From UBA7985 sp965658725 (GTDB lineage: Bacteria > Pseudomonadota > Alphaproteobacteria > UBA7985), in NCBI GenBank assembly GCA_965658725.1, contig CBFHUI010000002.1, positions 10,952 through 74,951 on the forward strand: a stretch of DNA of 64,000 nt. Reading direction: 5' to 3'. Positions 18,106-26,363 of the stretch are shown here, one piece after another. The notes beneath the pieces are model-generated. The model was not told the origin of the DNA, searched no databases, and saw only the letters and a program-made list of their open reading frames with translations. The position numbers and the translations under genes were made by a program. How positions within the stretch are numbered: position 1 is the first letter of the stretch; each line of letters starts with the position of its first letter.

Positions 18106-18798
18106 GTGCCGAGCGCCCGTCCTTTGTCAAGCAGTGACCCCTTTGCAGATTCAGACCCCGACTATGCGTCGGAGTCGCGCGTCGAGGCGTCCGAGCCTGA
18201 CAAGCACCGCTCCAAGCGTCGCCAACCCCGCAAGCCCAAAAAGATCACGCCAGAGTATTTGCGCCGCGTCGCGCTGCACTACCTCGACCGCTACACGGCG
18301 ACGGAAGCCTCCCTGCGTGCCGTGCTCCAGCGTCGCATCCGCAAGTCGGCCAAGGTTCATGAACCTGACCCCGACATTCCCCAGTGGGTCGATGCGCTGG
18401 TCAAGGACATGAAGCGACTGGGGTTCATTGACGATGCGGCCTTTGCTCAGACACGCGCGGTTTCGCTGCACCGGTCGGGCAAATCGTCGCGCGCCATCGC
18501 GCAAACGCTGATCGGTAAGGGCATTCGGGGTGAAGTGCTGGACGATGCGCTGAACGCGGCCTCTGACGAACTCGGCCATGGCGAAGACCGGCGTGCCATG
18601 GATCGGGCGGCGGGGTTCGAGTTTGCTCGGCGGCGGCGGTTGGGTGTGTTCAACCCGGATGAAGCGCGCCGCACTGAGCGTCGTGACAAGGATATGGCCG
18701 CGCTGGCCCGGCGAGGGTTTGGCTATGACATTTGCCGCGCCGTGGTCGAAGCGTTCGACGAAGACGACCTCCGAGCGCGGTTGGAACTGGACGACTGA
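18106..18798 (+). CDS. recX: Regulatory protein RecX
   Basis: A ~230-residue modulator of RecA filaments. The core from about residue 45 has the three-helix repeats of the family (YLDRYTATEASLRAVLQRR; LGFIDDAAFAQTRAVSL; RGFGYDICRAVVEAF). The first ~45 residues are a basic, disordered leader. The start is uncertain: I give the GTG at 18106, with no strong ribosome binding site; a TTG a few codons later is possible. An upstream extension of the frame overlaps argD on the other strand and is not credible. Confidence 0.85.
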   Translation: MPSARPLSSSDPFADSDPDYASESRVEASEPDKHRSKRRQPRKPKKITPEYLRRVALHYLDRYTATEASLRAVLQRRIRKSAKVHEPDPDIPQWVDALVKDMKRLGFIDDAAFAQTRAVSLHRSGKSSRAIAQTLIGKGIRGEVLDDALNAASDELGHGEDRRAMDRAAGFEFARRRRLGVFNPDEARRTERRDKDMAALARRGFGYDICRAVVEAFDEDDLRARLELDD

Positions 18799-18814
18799 CG
18801 CCGCGCGCCGCTGC

Positions 18815-19216
18815 TTAGTTGACCGAGCTGTGCTCGTACTCGCTGTCGAGTGAAAAGGCCGGTATCGCGACCATGAATTTCTCTTCTTCGCTGTCTTCAG
18901 CAAAGCGGAAGTTGTAGTGCCCGCGCATGATCCCACTGGGCGTCGAAAGCGGGCAGCCGCTTTCGTAGCTGAACCGCTCGCCCGGCGCGATCACGGGCTG
19001 GTCGCCAACAACGCCGGGGCCGCGGACTTCCTCGACATTCCCGCGCGCGTCGGTGATTTGCCAGTAGCGGGAGATCAGCTGCACGGGGTCGTCGCCCTGG
19101 TTCTCCAGCTCAATGCGGTAGGCCCAGAAGTAGTGGTGTTCATCAGGCCGAGACTCGCTGTCCACAAAGAATGGTTCAGCGACGACACGGATGTTGCGGG
19201 TGATTGCCTCGTACAT
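18815..19216 (-). CDS. apaG: ApaG protein
   Basis: A 133-residue single-domain protein with an immunoglobulin-like fold, linked in genetics to Co2+/Mg2+ homeostasis; its biochemical role is not settled. The family pattern is clear: YFWAYRIELENQGDDPVQL, LISRYWQITDARG, and GVVGDQPVIAPGERFSYES, then STPSGIMRGHYNF. The ATG at 19216 is preceded by a small GGGGGC/GCCCCC hairpin whose loop holds an AAAAGG that could be the ribosome binding site. The 3' end is 16 bases from that of recX (convergent). Confidence 0.94.
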   Translation of the reverse strand: MYEAITRNIRVVAEPFFVDSESRPDEHHYFWAYRIELENQGDDPVQLISRYWQITDARGNVEEVRGPGVVGDQPVIAPGERFSYESGCPLSTPSGIMRGHYNFRFAEDSEEEKFMVAIPAFSLDSEYEHSSVN

Positions 19217-19480
19217 GGGGGCCTTTTGCCCCCTTTGCCGAGGTTGGTAAAGGCTGGATTTTCCGGGCCCTCATGGTTGCGAAGGTCATGGCGTGGATTG
19301 TCTCATCGCAGCCCCAGACCCCGTAGAACAGGCATCCTTGACCACAGCGATTGCACCGTCCTCGCCTGACCCCGTGAAAGCACCAAAATCGTGTCGCAAA
19401 ACGAAAGACGCTGCTTGCTCACCATGCTAGGCGAAAACCAAAGTTCCAGACCGGAACGCGTGCTTGAAGGAGGAGCCGGA

Positions 19481-20476
19481 ATGAAAGTTGGATTTATCGG
19501 ATTGGGCAATGTCGGGGGTAAGCTGTCGGGCAGCCTTCTGCGCAACGAATTTGACTTGACGGTCCGCGATCTGGACCGCGACGCGGCACAGCCTTCTCTC
19601 GACAAGGGCGCGCATTGGGCGGATAGCCCCAAGGCCATGGCCGAGGCCGTCGATATGGTTATCACGTGCCTGCCCTCTCCAGCGGCCAGTGCGGCGGTGA
19701 TGGAAGCTGAGGATGGTATCCTCGCAGGTCTCAAGCCCGGCACGATCTGGGCTGAAATGTCCACCACGGACGAAAGCGAAGTCCGCCGCTTGGGCGCGCT
19801 GGTGCAGGCCAAGGGTGGCGAGCCGATCGACTGCCCGGTTTCCGGTGGCTGTCACCGCGCTGCGACGGGCAACATCTCGATCTTTGCCGGGTGCAGCCGC
19901 GAGACCTTTGAACGCGCCTTCCCGGTGCTGCGCTCGCTGGGACGGCGTATTTTGCACACGGGCGAGCTGGGCAGCGCATCGGTGCTGAAGGTCATGACCA
20001 ACTACCTCGCTACTGCCAACCTCGTCACCCTGTGTGAAGCACTGGTGACCAGCAAGCTGGCCGGAATGGACTTGAACACGACCTATGAAGCAATCCGTAT
20101 TTCCAGCGGTAATTCCTTTGTCCATGAAACCGAAAGTCAGGTGATTTTGAACGGTTCGCGGGACATCAACTTCACCATGGATCTGGTCCGCAAGGATATC
20201 GGCTTGTTCCAGTCGATTGCCGAGCGCGCCGGGCTGGATCTGGAAGTCTCCCCCTTGCTCAACGCCATCTTTGCCGACGGCGAAGAGCGCTATGGTCCGC
20301 GCGAGTGGTCGCCGAACATCATCAAGCGTTTGGAAGACGCCGCGGGGATCAGTGTGCTCGCTGACGGCTTCCCGGATGACATGGTTGACGATGAGCCGGA
20401 GTTCCCCGGCTGGGAAGTTGTACCCAAAGGCCTGAACCGAACCCCATTGGTCGCGCCACCCGAAGGCGTTGAGTAA
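19481..20476 (+). CDS. NAD(P)-dependent 3-hydroxyisobutyrate dehydrogenase-like oxidoreductase
   Basis: A 331-residue beta-hydroxyacid dehydrogenase. The N-terminal dinucleotide fold starts MKVGFIGLGNVGG; the substrate motif is DCPVSGGCHRAATGNISIF, and the catalytic Lys lies in SASVLKVMTNYLAT. The C-terminal all-helical domain is followed by an extra ~45-residue acidic tail. The start at 19481 has an AAGGAGGAG six bases before it, better than the frame's earlier codon at 19391. Substrate cannot be assigned: the group includes 3-hydroxyisobutyrate, tartronate semialdehyde and related dehydrogenases. It is coupled to a GNAT gene. Confidence 0.85.
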   Translation: MKVGFIGLGNVGGKLSGSLLRNEFDLTVRDLDRDAAQPSLDKGAHWADSPKAMAEAVDMVITCLPSPAASAAVMEAEDGILAGLKPGTIWAEMSTTDESEVRRLGALVQAKGGEPIDCPVSGGCHRAATGNISIFAGCSRETFERAFPVLRSLGRRILHTGELGSASVLKVMTNYLATANLVTLCEALVTSKLAGMDLNTTYEAIRISSGNSFVHETESQVILNGSRDINFTMDLVRKDIGLFQSIAERAGLDLEVSPLLNAIFADGEERYGPREWSPNIIKRLEDAAGISVLADGFPDDMVDDEPEFPGWEVVPKGLNRTPLVAPPEGVE

Positions 20477-20964
20477 TGACGGAACCCAGCACGCCCGGCG
20501 TCGCGGCCTTTGCGGTCGAAGACCCCCGCGCGCCGGATGTGCGCGTGCTGATTGAGGAGCTGGATGCTGAGATGGCGGCGCTCTCCGACCTGAGCCTGTG
20601 TGATCTGAGTACCGCGGAAGACCTGAGCGCGGACTACGTGCAGTTCCTTGTCGCTCGCTTCCATGGGCACCCCATCGCCTGTGGCGCGCTGGTGGTCAAG
20701 GACATCGACTGGGGCGAGATCAAGCGCATGTACGTGCGCCCAGTCGTGCGGGGCAAGGGACTGTCCAAAGCTCTGCTTGACCACTTGCTGGACATGGCGC
20801 GGCGGCGCGAATTGAGACGCTTGAGGTTGGAGACCAGCGTGCAGCAAGATGCAGCTTTGGCGCTCTATCGTGCAGCAGGGTTTGAGCCGTGCGCGCCCTA
20901 TGCCGACCATCACAGCACCGATGCGGCGGCGGCGGGCGCGGTTTATCTGGAAGTGGCGCTTTAG
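20476..20964 (+). CDS. GNAT-family N-acetyltransferase
   Basis: A 162-residue acetyltransferase. The acetyl-CoA pyrophosphate loop reads VRGKGLSKALLDHLL, preceded by the beta-4 strand EIKRMYVRP and followed by the LYRAAGFEPCAPY C-terminal signature. The ATG shares one base with the stop of the dehydrogenase gene (TAATG), so the two are translated together. The acceptor is unknown. The end overlaps the MlaC-like gene by four bases on the other strand. Confidence 0.85.
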   Translation: MTEPSTPGVAAFAVEDPRAPDVRVLIEELDAEMAALSDLSLCDLSTAEDLSADYVQFLVARFHGHPIACGALVVKDIDWGEIKRMYVRPVVRGKGLSKALLDHLLDMARRRELRRLRLETSVQQDAALALYRAAGFEPCAPYADHHSTDAAAAGAVYLEVAL

Positions 20965-21614
20965 CCCGGGTACTTGCGCTCACCGCGCCGAATTCGAGTT
21001 TGCAGCATGGCGAGGACGCCCGCCGACCCGTCCTCGCGGAAAGCACGCTCGATCGCCGAGCGGAAATCAGAGACCAAATTGAGCCCGAAGATCGATACGT
21101 CCCCGATTTTGGACACACCTTCTTCCTCAACCACCGTCCATTTCACCTTGTAGGTGTCACCGTGCGAGACCACGGTCGTTTCCATGATCATCGCGGTTTG
21201 CGACCGGTTCGGCCTGACACGATCGACGACGAAGGTGGTCTTGGGCTCGTAGAGCGCAAAAATGTCGAGGATGAATTCAGAAACAACGTTCTGGATCAGT
21301 ACGTTGAACGTGTGCCGCCGGGACCGGCTGAAATCGTTCAGGAAAACGCCCCCGGCTTTCTCCCCCATCAGATTGGTCGCGAACCGCGCCTTGGTCACTT
21401 CTTCCGCCCACTGGCGGCGGGAAGACCAATCGTTGCTCACTCCATTGAGTTGGCCAAACAGGTCAAAGGCACCCTCTGCAATTTCAGTGATGATTGCGGC
21501 GGGGTCTTCGTCGGGAGAGGCCAGCATCAAACCGGGCGCTGCACCAGCAGACACGAGGCCCGAACCGGTCAAAATCAGAGCCTGACGGCGGGTAAGGGAG
21601 AGAGCCTTGGTCAT
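20961..21614 (-). CDS. MlaC/Ttg2D-like phospholipid-binding exported protein
   Basis: A 217-residue protein with an N-terminal export signal (SLTRRQALILTGSG, an RR pair before a hydrophobic stretch, possibly Tat) and the MlaC/Tgt2D layout: an early IITEIAEGAFDLFGQ helix, FATNLMGEKAGGVF, FSRSRRHTFNVLIQN, and beta strands with TFVVDRV and YKVKWTVVEEEG. MlaC carries phospholipids between outer and inner membranes; no mlaABDEF genes are next to it. The conserved region is more diverged than usual, so the family call is moderate. Confidence 0.75.
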   Translation of the reverse strand: MTKALSLTRRQALILTGSGLVSAGAAPGLMLASPDEDPAAIITEIAEGAFDLFGQLNGVSNDWSSRRQWAEEVTKARFATNLMGEKAGGVFLNDFSRSRRHTFNVLIQNVVSEFILDIFALYEPKTTFVVDRVRPNRSQTAMIMETTVVSHGDTYKVKWTVVEEEGVSKIGDVSIFGLNLVSDFRSAIERAFREDGSAGVLAMLQTRIRRGERKYPG

Positions 21615-21755
21615 ACGATAATCCCGAATTCAACGTGCTTACACGCTCAATATGGTTCTACATGCAGCACTTACCAGCCAAACCCAAGGCTAAAATGCCA
21701 GATTGTTGGAGTTGTGAACGCCCCCAACTTAAGACGGCCGCAGGCAGGCGCTCAC

Positions 21756-22436
21756 TCAAGCTGTGGAGAGGAGTGCCTGAGCGGTGGCGCGGGGGTCGCT
21801 GCTCCGGGTCAGGGCGCTGACCACAGCGATACCGTCAACCCGCGCTTCACGCAGGTGCGGCAGGGTCTGAAGACTGATCCCGCCAATCGCGACGATGGGC
21901 AGGGCGGGGTCCAGCCCTTCGATCACCGCGTTGATCCCGGCACTACCTAGCGCAACCCCCGCGTCCGCCTTGGTGCCGGTGGCGAAGGCTGGCCCGACGC
22001 CGATGTAGTCGATCAGCGCGGGATCTTGCGTCCGCAGGAGGTCCAGCCGCGCGCGTTCTTCCGCTGTACCGACGGACCAGCCAATCACGGCGTCCGGCCC
22101 CAGCTGCGCGCGCGCCTCTATTGGCGGCAGATCGTCCTGCCCCAGATGCACGCCATCGGCGCCCAACGCGGCAGCAAGGGAGACATCGTCGTTGATCAGG
22201 AAAGGAACGCCTTGCGCTCGAGCCGCCCGGAACGCCGGCTGCGCAGCGGCGACGCGGGTGTCTAGGGGGGCAGCGGCTGTCTCGGTCATGTCCCGCCACT
22301 GCACGCACGTCACCCCGCCCTCGACGGCAGCGTTGATGAGACCGGGGGCGCTGGCATTCGGGCGCAGGTCTTGCGGGCCGAACACCAAGTAAAGGCGCAG
22401 AGCGCGCTTAGGCAGTCGTGGCGCTGTAGAGGGCAT
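21756..22436 (-). CDS. thiE: Thiamine phosphate synthase
   Basis: A 226-residue TIM-barrel enzyme that joins HMP-PP and thiazole phosphate to form thiamine phosphate. Family marks: CVQWRDM near residue 45, FLINDDVSLAAALGADGVHLGQDD, IGWSVGTAEE (in place of the more usual IGxSxH), YIGVGPAFATGTKAD and VAIGGIS. I use the ATG at 22436; it lies 29 bases inside the end of thiM. Last gene of a TPP-controlled operon. Confidence 0.93.
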   Translation of the reverse strand: MPSTAPRLPKRALRLYLVFGPQDLRPNASAPGLINAAVEGGVTCVQWRDMTETAAAPLDTRVAAAQPAFRAARAQGVPFLINDDVSLAAALGADGVHLGQDDLPPIEARAQLGPDAVIGWSVGTAEERARLDLLRTQDPALIDYIGVGPAFATGTKADAGVALGSAGINAVIEGLDPALPIVAIGGISLQTLPHLREARVDGIAVVSALTRSSDPRATAQALLSTA

Positions 22437-23148
22437 CGAGGAAGGCAACTTTGAAACTGCCCGGTCCTTTGGCGGTCTTGGCCGCGTAGTCGGCAGCGCC
22501 GCTCATCAGGTGCAGGGCGGCGACGGCGGCGTCGAAGGGGTCTTCTGCAACCGCGAGGAAAGCCGCGCAGACCCCGCCCGCAACGCATCCGGTTCCCGTC
22601 ACAGTCGCCATGAGCGCGTCTCCCCCGGTCAGGCGAACAACCCTGTCGGCGGAGACGACGTAATCAGTCGCGCCGGTCATGGTGACAACGGTTTTGAACT
22701 TATCGGCGAGCAGGCGTGCCACCCCGGCGGCTTCTTCGGGCGAAGCAAGGCTGTCCACGCCTTCAACCACCCCAGCCTGACCGCCCAGCGCAAGGATCTC
22801 ACCCGCGTTGCCGCGAATGATGGCGGGGCGGAGCGCAAGCAGGGTCTCGGCGATCTCGGTCCGCAGCGCACTGCCTCCAGCGCCAACCGGGTCAAAGACC
22901 CAGCGCTTCGCCGCTTTTGCAGCGGTGGCGTAGGGCTCGGTCCCCTCTGGCACTCCGATGTTAATCAGCACGGCATCGGCGGCACCCGCGATGGCGCCCA
23001 CTTCTGCCTGTCCGCGCGCCATGATTGGCCGGGCGGCCATGGCATTGAGTGCATCGGCAACGAACCCCATGGTCACAGGGTTGGTCACGCAGTGGACCAG
23101 CGGGCGGCGCGCCTGAAGCAGCGGCAAGAGGGTTCCGACGCTCGACAT
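22408..23148 (-). CDS. thiM: Hydroxyethylthiazole kinase
   Basis: A 246-residue ribokinase-fold kinase that phosphorylates 4-methyl-5-hydroxyethylthiazole for thiamine salvage. It shows LVHCVTNPVTMGFVADALNA, WVFDPVGAGGSALRTE, AIIRGNAGEILALGG and the anion-hole motif VTGTGCVAGGVCAAF. The ATG at 23148 shares one base with the stop of the upstream TRAP-receptor gene (TGATG), better evidence than the frame's earlier codon. Salvage gene in a riboswitch-led operon. Confidence 0.95.
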   Translation of the reverse strand: MSSVGTLLPLLQARRPLVHCVTNPVTMGFVADALNAMAARPIMARGQAEVGAIAGAADAVLINIGVPEGTEPYATAAKAAKRWVFDPVGAGGSALRTEIAETLLALRPAIIRGNAGEILALGGQAGVVEGVDSLASPEEAAGVARLLADKFKTVVTMTGATDYVVSADRVVRLTGGDALMATVTGTGCVAGGVCAAFLAVAEDPFDAAVAALHLMSGAADYAAKTAKGPGSFKVAFLDALYSATTA

Positions 23149-24224
23149 CAGCTTTGCACGTTGGTCCAAGCCGAGAGCGCAGCCACAGCCTCGGCATAGG
23201 AAGCGGCGACCTTGCGGGTCATGGCGTTTGTGTCGGCGAAGTCAGCGAGCACGCCTTTTGCGGCGGTCTGTGCGGCGGTGACGATTTCAGTGGGCAGGCG
23301 CTGGACGCTGGAGCCTTCGCTCTGCAGGGCCCGAAGCGCCTGTGCGTTGAACCACGTAGCCTCGGCCAAACCCGCATCATTCTCGGCGTCGCAGGCGTTT
23401 TGGACCGCCGCGCGCAGATCGCTGTCCATGCCGTTCCAAAGCGCTGCATTAACCAGCGCTTCAGCGGTGCCGTTGGGCTTGTTGAAGCCGGGGAAGTAAT
23501 AGTGATCTGCGACTTGGTTGAATCCGAGCCCCCGGTCAGAGAAAGGCCCGAGAAATTCCACAGCATCAATCGCCCCGGACTGTAGCGCGCCAAAGATCTC
23601 GGAAGGCGGTAGGGTTACGGTTGCTGCGCCCAGTTGGCGGTAGATCTCACCGCCCAAACCAGCGGTGCGGATGCGCACGCCCTGCAGGTCGTGGAGGCTG
23701 TTCAGCGGCGTTTTGAACCAACCGGCCATATTGGCACCGGAGTTCCCCGCGAGCAGGGGCTTTATGTCCAGCGGCGCATAGGCTTCGTCCCATAGCGCCT
23801 GCCCCCCGCCAAAGCGCACCCATGCGTTATGCGCGTCGGGACCAAGGCCAAAGGGAATGGTGGTGAAGTACGCCGCTGCAGCAACCCGGCCGGCCCAGAA
23901 AAACGACGCTGTGTGCGCCATTTCTGCGGTGCCGTCGGCTACGGCATCGAGCACGCCAAAGGGTGAGGTTAGCTCTCCGGCACCGAGGACTTGCACCTCG
24001 ACCTTGCCGCCGGTGGCTTCAGTGATGCGGGCGCCCAGACGGTCAGCGGTGGTGCCCGGTCCCGCGCTGCCCTTGGCCCAAGAGGTAACCATCCGCCAGC
24101 GCTGCCGACCTTGGGCTATGGCAGGAGTGGTCAGCGTAAGGGGTACAGCCGCTGCAGCTGCTGCTGCCGCGGACAGGCCCAGCAAGCTGCCGGATTTGAG
24201 CAGGTCTCGGCGCGATGACTTCAT
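23148..24224 (-). CDS. TRAP transporter substrate-binding protein (TakP-like)
   Basis: A 358-residue periplasmic receptor. The N-terminus has a twin-Arg signal (SSRRDLLKSG then a poly-Ala hydrophobic run, cleavage near TPAIAQG). The mature domain resembles the alpha-keto-acid receptor TakP: TSWAKGSAGPGTTADRLG, LGGEIYRQLGAATVTLPPSE, FGALQSGAIDAVEFLGP and YYFPGFNKPNG. The gene is first in an operon with thiM and thiE and its leader is a TPP riboswitch, so its cargo should relate to thiamine need; which ligand is unknown. No dctQ/dctM membrane genes lie nearby. Confidence 0.88.
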   Translation of the reverse strand: MKSSRRDLLKSGSLLGLSAAAAAAAAVPLTLTTPAIAQGRQRWRMVTSWAKGSAGPGTTADRLGARITEATGGKVEVQVLGAGELTSPFGVLDAVADGTAEMAHTASFFWAGRVAAAAYFTTIPFGLGPDAHNAWVRFGGGQALWDEAYAPLDIKPLLAGNSGANMAGWFKTPLNSLHDLQGVRIRTAGLGGEIYRQLGAATVTLPPSEIFGALQSGAIDAVEFLGPFSDRGLGFNQVADHYYFPGFNKPNGTAEALVNAALWNGMDSDLRAAVQNACDAENDAGLAEATWFNAQALRALQSEGSSVQRLPTEIVTAAQTAAKGVLADFADTNAMTRKVAASYAEAVAALSAWTNVQS

Positions 24225-24233
24225 GGGTTCAGG

Positions 24234-24316
24234 TCTCCCTCCGCTGGCATGATCCAGATCCGGTTCGATGGGTATGTTCTCAGCCGCGCAACCCGATGCA
24301 CGGCACCCCAGACAGC
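24234..24316 (-). promoter_or_regulatory. TPP riboswitch (THI element)
   Basis: Read on the minus strand, the leader of the TRAP-receptor gene holds the conserved TPP-aptamer blocks in order: GGGGUGCC, then GGCUGAGAAC with the CUGAGA pyrimidine-sensing loop, ACCC, GAACCGGAUCUGGAUCAUGCC split across the second arm, and GCGGAGGGA closing the first helix. Spacing between blocks is normal. The aptamer's 3' strand contains GGAGGG, about 13 bases before the ATG at 24224, so TPP binding could hide the ribosome binding site directly. It would lower expression of the receptor, thiM and thiE when thiamine pyrophosphate is plentiful. Confidence 0.92.
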
Positions 24317-24503
24317 CCTTCCCATGACAGTCTCGCTCCGGCCTGTCAAACGCCTTAACCGGGCCAGCGATGGCAAACTTGCAGGGCTGGACCCGATTTG
24401 TGATGGCTTGCTGAGTGGCGCGAGGTGGGTATGGTTTTTGCTGCCTTGGCGCAGGGCCGCGAGTCCGTGCCACCCGACAGACCAACTCCGAGGACTTTTC
24501 GTC

Positions 24504-25706
24504 ATGGGCCTTATCGCCGACCGCTTGAGCCGCATCAAACCATCCGCGACCATGGCGGTCACTCAAAAGGCGCAGGAAATGCGCGCAGCCGGGCACAACG
24601 TGATTGGTCTCGGTGCTGGTGAGCCGGACTTTGACACCCCGGAGAACATCAAGGACGCGGCGAAAGCGGCGCTGGATGCCGGGAAGACTAAGTACGCGCC
24701 GGTCGGCGGTCTGCCTGCACTGCGCGAAGCAATTGCGCAGAAGTTTAAGCGTGAGAATGGTCTGGACTATGACGCCGCGAACGTCACCATCGCCAACGGC
24801 GGCAAGCAGATCATTTATGACGCGATGGTCGCAACGCTCAACGAAGGCGACGAGGTCCTGATCCCGACCCCTTACTGGGTGTCTTACCCGGACATGACCC
24901 TTCTCGCTGGCGGTGAACCGCGGTTTGTTGAGGGTGGCGAAGAGACAGGCTTCAAGATCACCCCTGACGCGCTCGACGCGGCAATCACGTCCAAGACTAA
25001 GTGGCTGATCCTCAACTCGCCCAACAACCCGACAGGCTCGGCTTACACCCGAGCCGAGCTGGCGGCGCTGGGCGCTGTGTTGGAGCGGCATCCGCACGTC
25101 TGGATCATGACCGACGATATGTATGAACATCTGGTCTATGATTCCTTCGAGTTCACCACCATCGCTCAAGTGACCCCATCGCTGTTCGAGCGCACGCTGA
25201 CCATGAACGGTGTCTCCAAGGCCTATGCCATGACCGGCTGGCGCGTGGGCTACGCCGCGGGTCCGGCGGAGCTGATCAAGGCGATGAACAAGGTGCGTTC
25301 GCAGTCCACGTCGGGGGCGGGGACGATCTCCCAAGAAGCCTCGATCGAAGCCCTAAACGGTCCGCAGGAGTTTCTGGGCGAGCGTGCGGCAGTGTTTCGG
25401 CAGCGGCGCGATCTCGTTGTTGATCGACTGAACATGTGCAAAGGCCTGACCTGTCGTCGGCCGGAGGGGGCGTTCTACGTCTTTGCTTCTTGTGCGGGGA
25501 CGATCGGCAAAACGACCCCAGCGGGTACGACAATCGAGACGGATCTGGACTTTGCGGCCTTCCTGCTTGACGAAGCGCAGGTTGCGGTGGTGCCGGGCAG
25601 CGCCTTTGGCCTCGCGCCGTATTTCCGCGTTTCCTACGCCACGTCAACCGAGGCGCTGGAGGAAGCTTGCGACCGGATCGAAGCGGCGTGCGCTAAACTC
25701 AGCTAA
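24504..25706 (+). CDS. Class I/II aspartate/tyrosine-type aminotransferase
   Basis: A 400-residue PLP enzyme of the AspC/AspB type common in alphaproteobacteria. It shows VIGLGAGEPDFDTPENI, PTPYWVSYPDM, LNSPNNPTGSAYT, and the PLP Lys in NGVSKAYAMTGWRVGY, with the phosphate-binding Arg nearby; FRVSYATS near the end carries the alpha-carboxylate Arg. Start ATG at 24504 follows a GAGGA. The frame runs back to 24249 but that part covers the riboswitch on the other strand. Likely transfers the amino group between aspartate and 2-oxoglutarate; prephenate activity is possible. Confidence 0.93.
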   Translation: MGLIADRLSRIKPSATMAVTQKAQEMRAAGHNVIGLGAGEPDFDTPENIKDAAKAALDAGKTKYAPVGGLPALREAIAQKFKRENGLDYDAANVTIANGGKQIIYDAMVATLNEGDEVLIPTPYWVSYPDMTLLAGGEPRFVEGGEETGFKITPDALDAAITSKTKWLILNSPNNPTGSAYTRAELAALGAVLERHPHVWIMTDDMYEHLVYDSFEFTTIAQVTPSLFERTLTMNGVSKAYAMTGWRVGYAAGPAELIKAMNKVRSQSTSGAGTISQEASIEALNGPQEFLGERAAVFRQRRDLVVDRLNMCKGLTCRRPEGAFYVFASCAGTIGKTTPAGTTIETDLDFAAFLLDEAQVAVVPGSAFGLAPYFRVSYATSTEALEEACDRIEAACAKLS

Positions 25707-25737
25707 GCCAACAAGAGACGGCGACCCGCGCGGGCCG

Positions 25738-26241
25738 TTAGGCGGCGCGGGTTTGCAGGTCTTTCAGGACCGGTTCGAACCGCAAGCGGTCTTCTTCGGT
25801 CATAATCGACAGCATCACTTGCCGGAAGCCCGAGAGGCTGGCCGGATCTGCGCCTTCGAAGGCTGTGACCAGAAGCGTGCGCTGTGCGTCGATGAGTTCG
25901 TCGAGCAAGGCCTGTCCCTGCTCGGAAACCAACAGCAGCCGCTGCCGACGATCGCTCGCCCCGACTTTCTGTTTCACCAGCCCGCTGTCGATCAACCGGC
26001 GCAGGACTCGGGCGAGGCTCTGCTTAGTGATGTTCAGAATCTCCAGCAGATGACCCACGGTGATGCCGCCGTTCGTGCCGATAAAGTAGAGCGCTCGGTG
26101 GTGCGCGCGGCCCAGATCATGGTCTTCCAGAATCCGGTCGGCGACGTCGGTAAAGTCCCGATAGGCAAAGAACATCAGTTCGATAGCCTCGCGCGCGGCG
26201 GCATCAAGGGATTCGGATGGAGCGGTTGGCTTTTCAGACAC
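25738..26241 (-). CDS. MarR-family transcriptional regulator
   Basis: A 167-residue winged-helix repressor. The HTH reads VGHLLEILNITKQSLARVLRRLIDSGLV and the wing QKVGASDRRQRLLLVSEQG, then a dimerisation helix pair. I chose a GTG at 26241 (SEKPTAPSES), preceded by an AGAAGA, because the longer frame to 26370 runs through the divergent promoter of ilvE. Being divergent from ilvE, it may control itself and the aminotransferase; no operator was identified with certainty. Confidence 0.9.
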   Translation of the reverse strand: MSEKPTAPSESLDAAAREAIELMFFAYRDFTDVADRILEDHDLGRAHHRALYFIGTNGGITVGHLLEILNITKQSLARVLRRLIDSGLVKQKVGASDRRQRLLLVSEQGQALLDELIDAQRTLLVTAFEGADPASLSGFRQVMLSIMTEEDRLRFEPVLKDLQTRAA

Positions 26242-26363
26242 AGGGTCTTCTCTTGGCTGAGGATGTGAAGAAAATATGTCAGGAGTGTTGACATAAATCC
26301 AGCCCCCCTTTAGTGGCGAAGGGGAGGAATTTTCCAAAAATTGCGCGTGGTGGAGTCTGCAGT
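26242..26363. promoter_or_regulatory. Divergent promoter region between the MarR gene and ilvE
   Basis: This 122-base spacer is AT-richer than its surroundings. It contains GTCAGGAGTGTTGACATAAA (26279-26298), where TTGACA (26289-26294) has the form of a minus-35 element for ilvE, though I cannot fix a minus-10. MarR proteins bind short palindromes in such spacers; none stands out. Confidence 0.4.

Noticed and set aside
24249..24503. N-terminal extension of the aminotransferase frame
   Set aside because: The extra 85 codons cover the TPP riboswitch on the other strand and do not match any aminotransferase N-terminus; the ATG at 24504 does.
24225..25334. Upstream extension of the TRAP-receptor frame
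   Set aside because: It crosses the riboswitch and runs antisense to the aminotransferase; the signal peptide begins at 24224.
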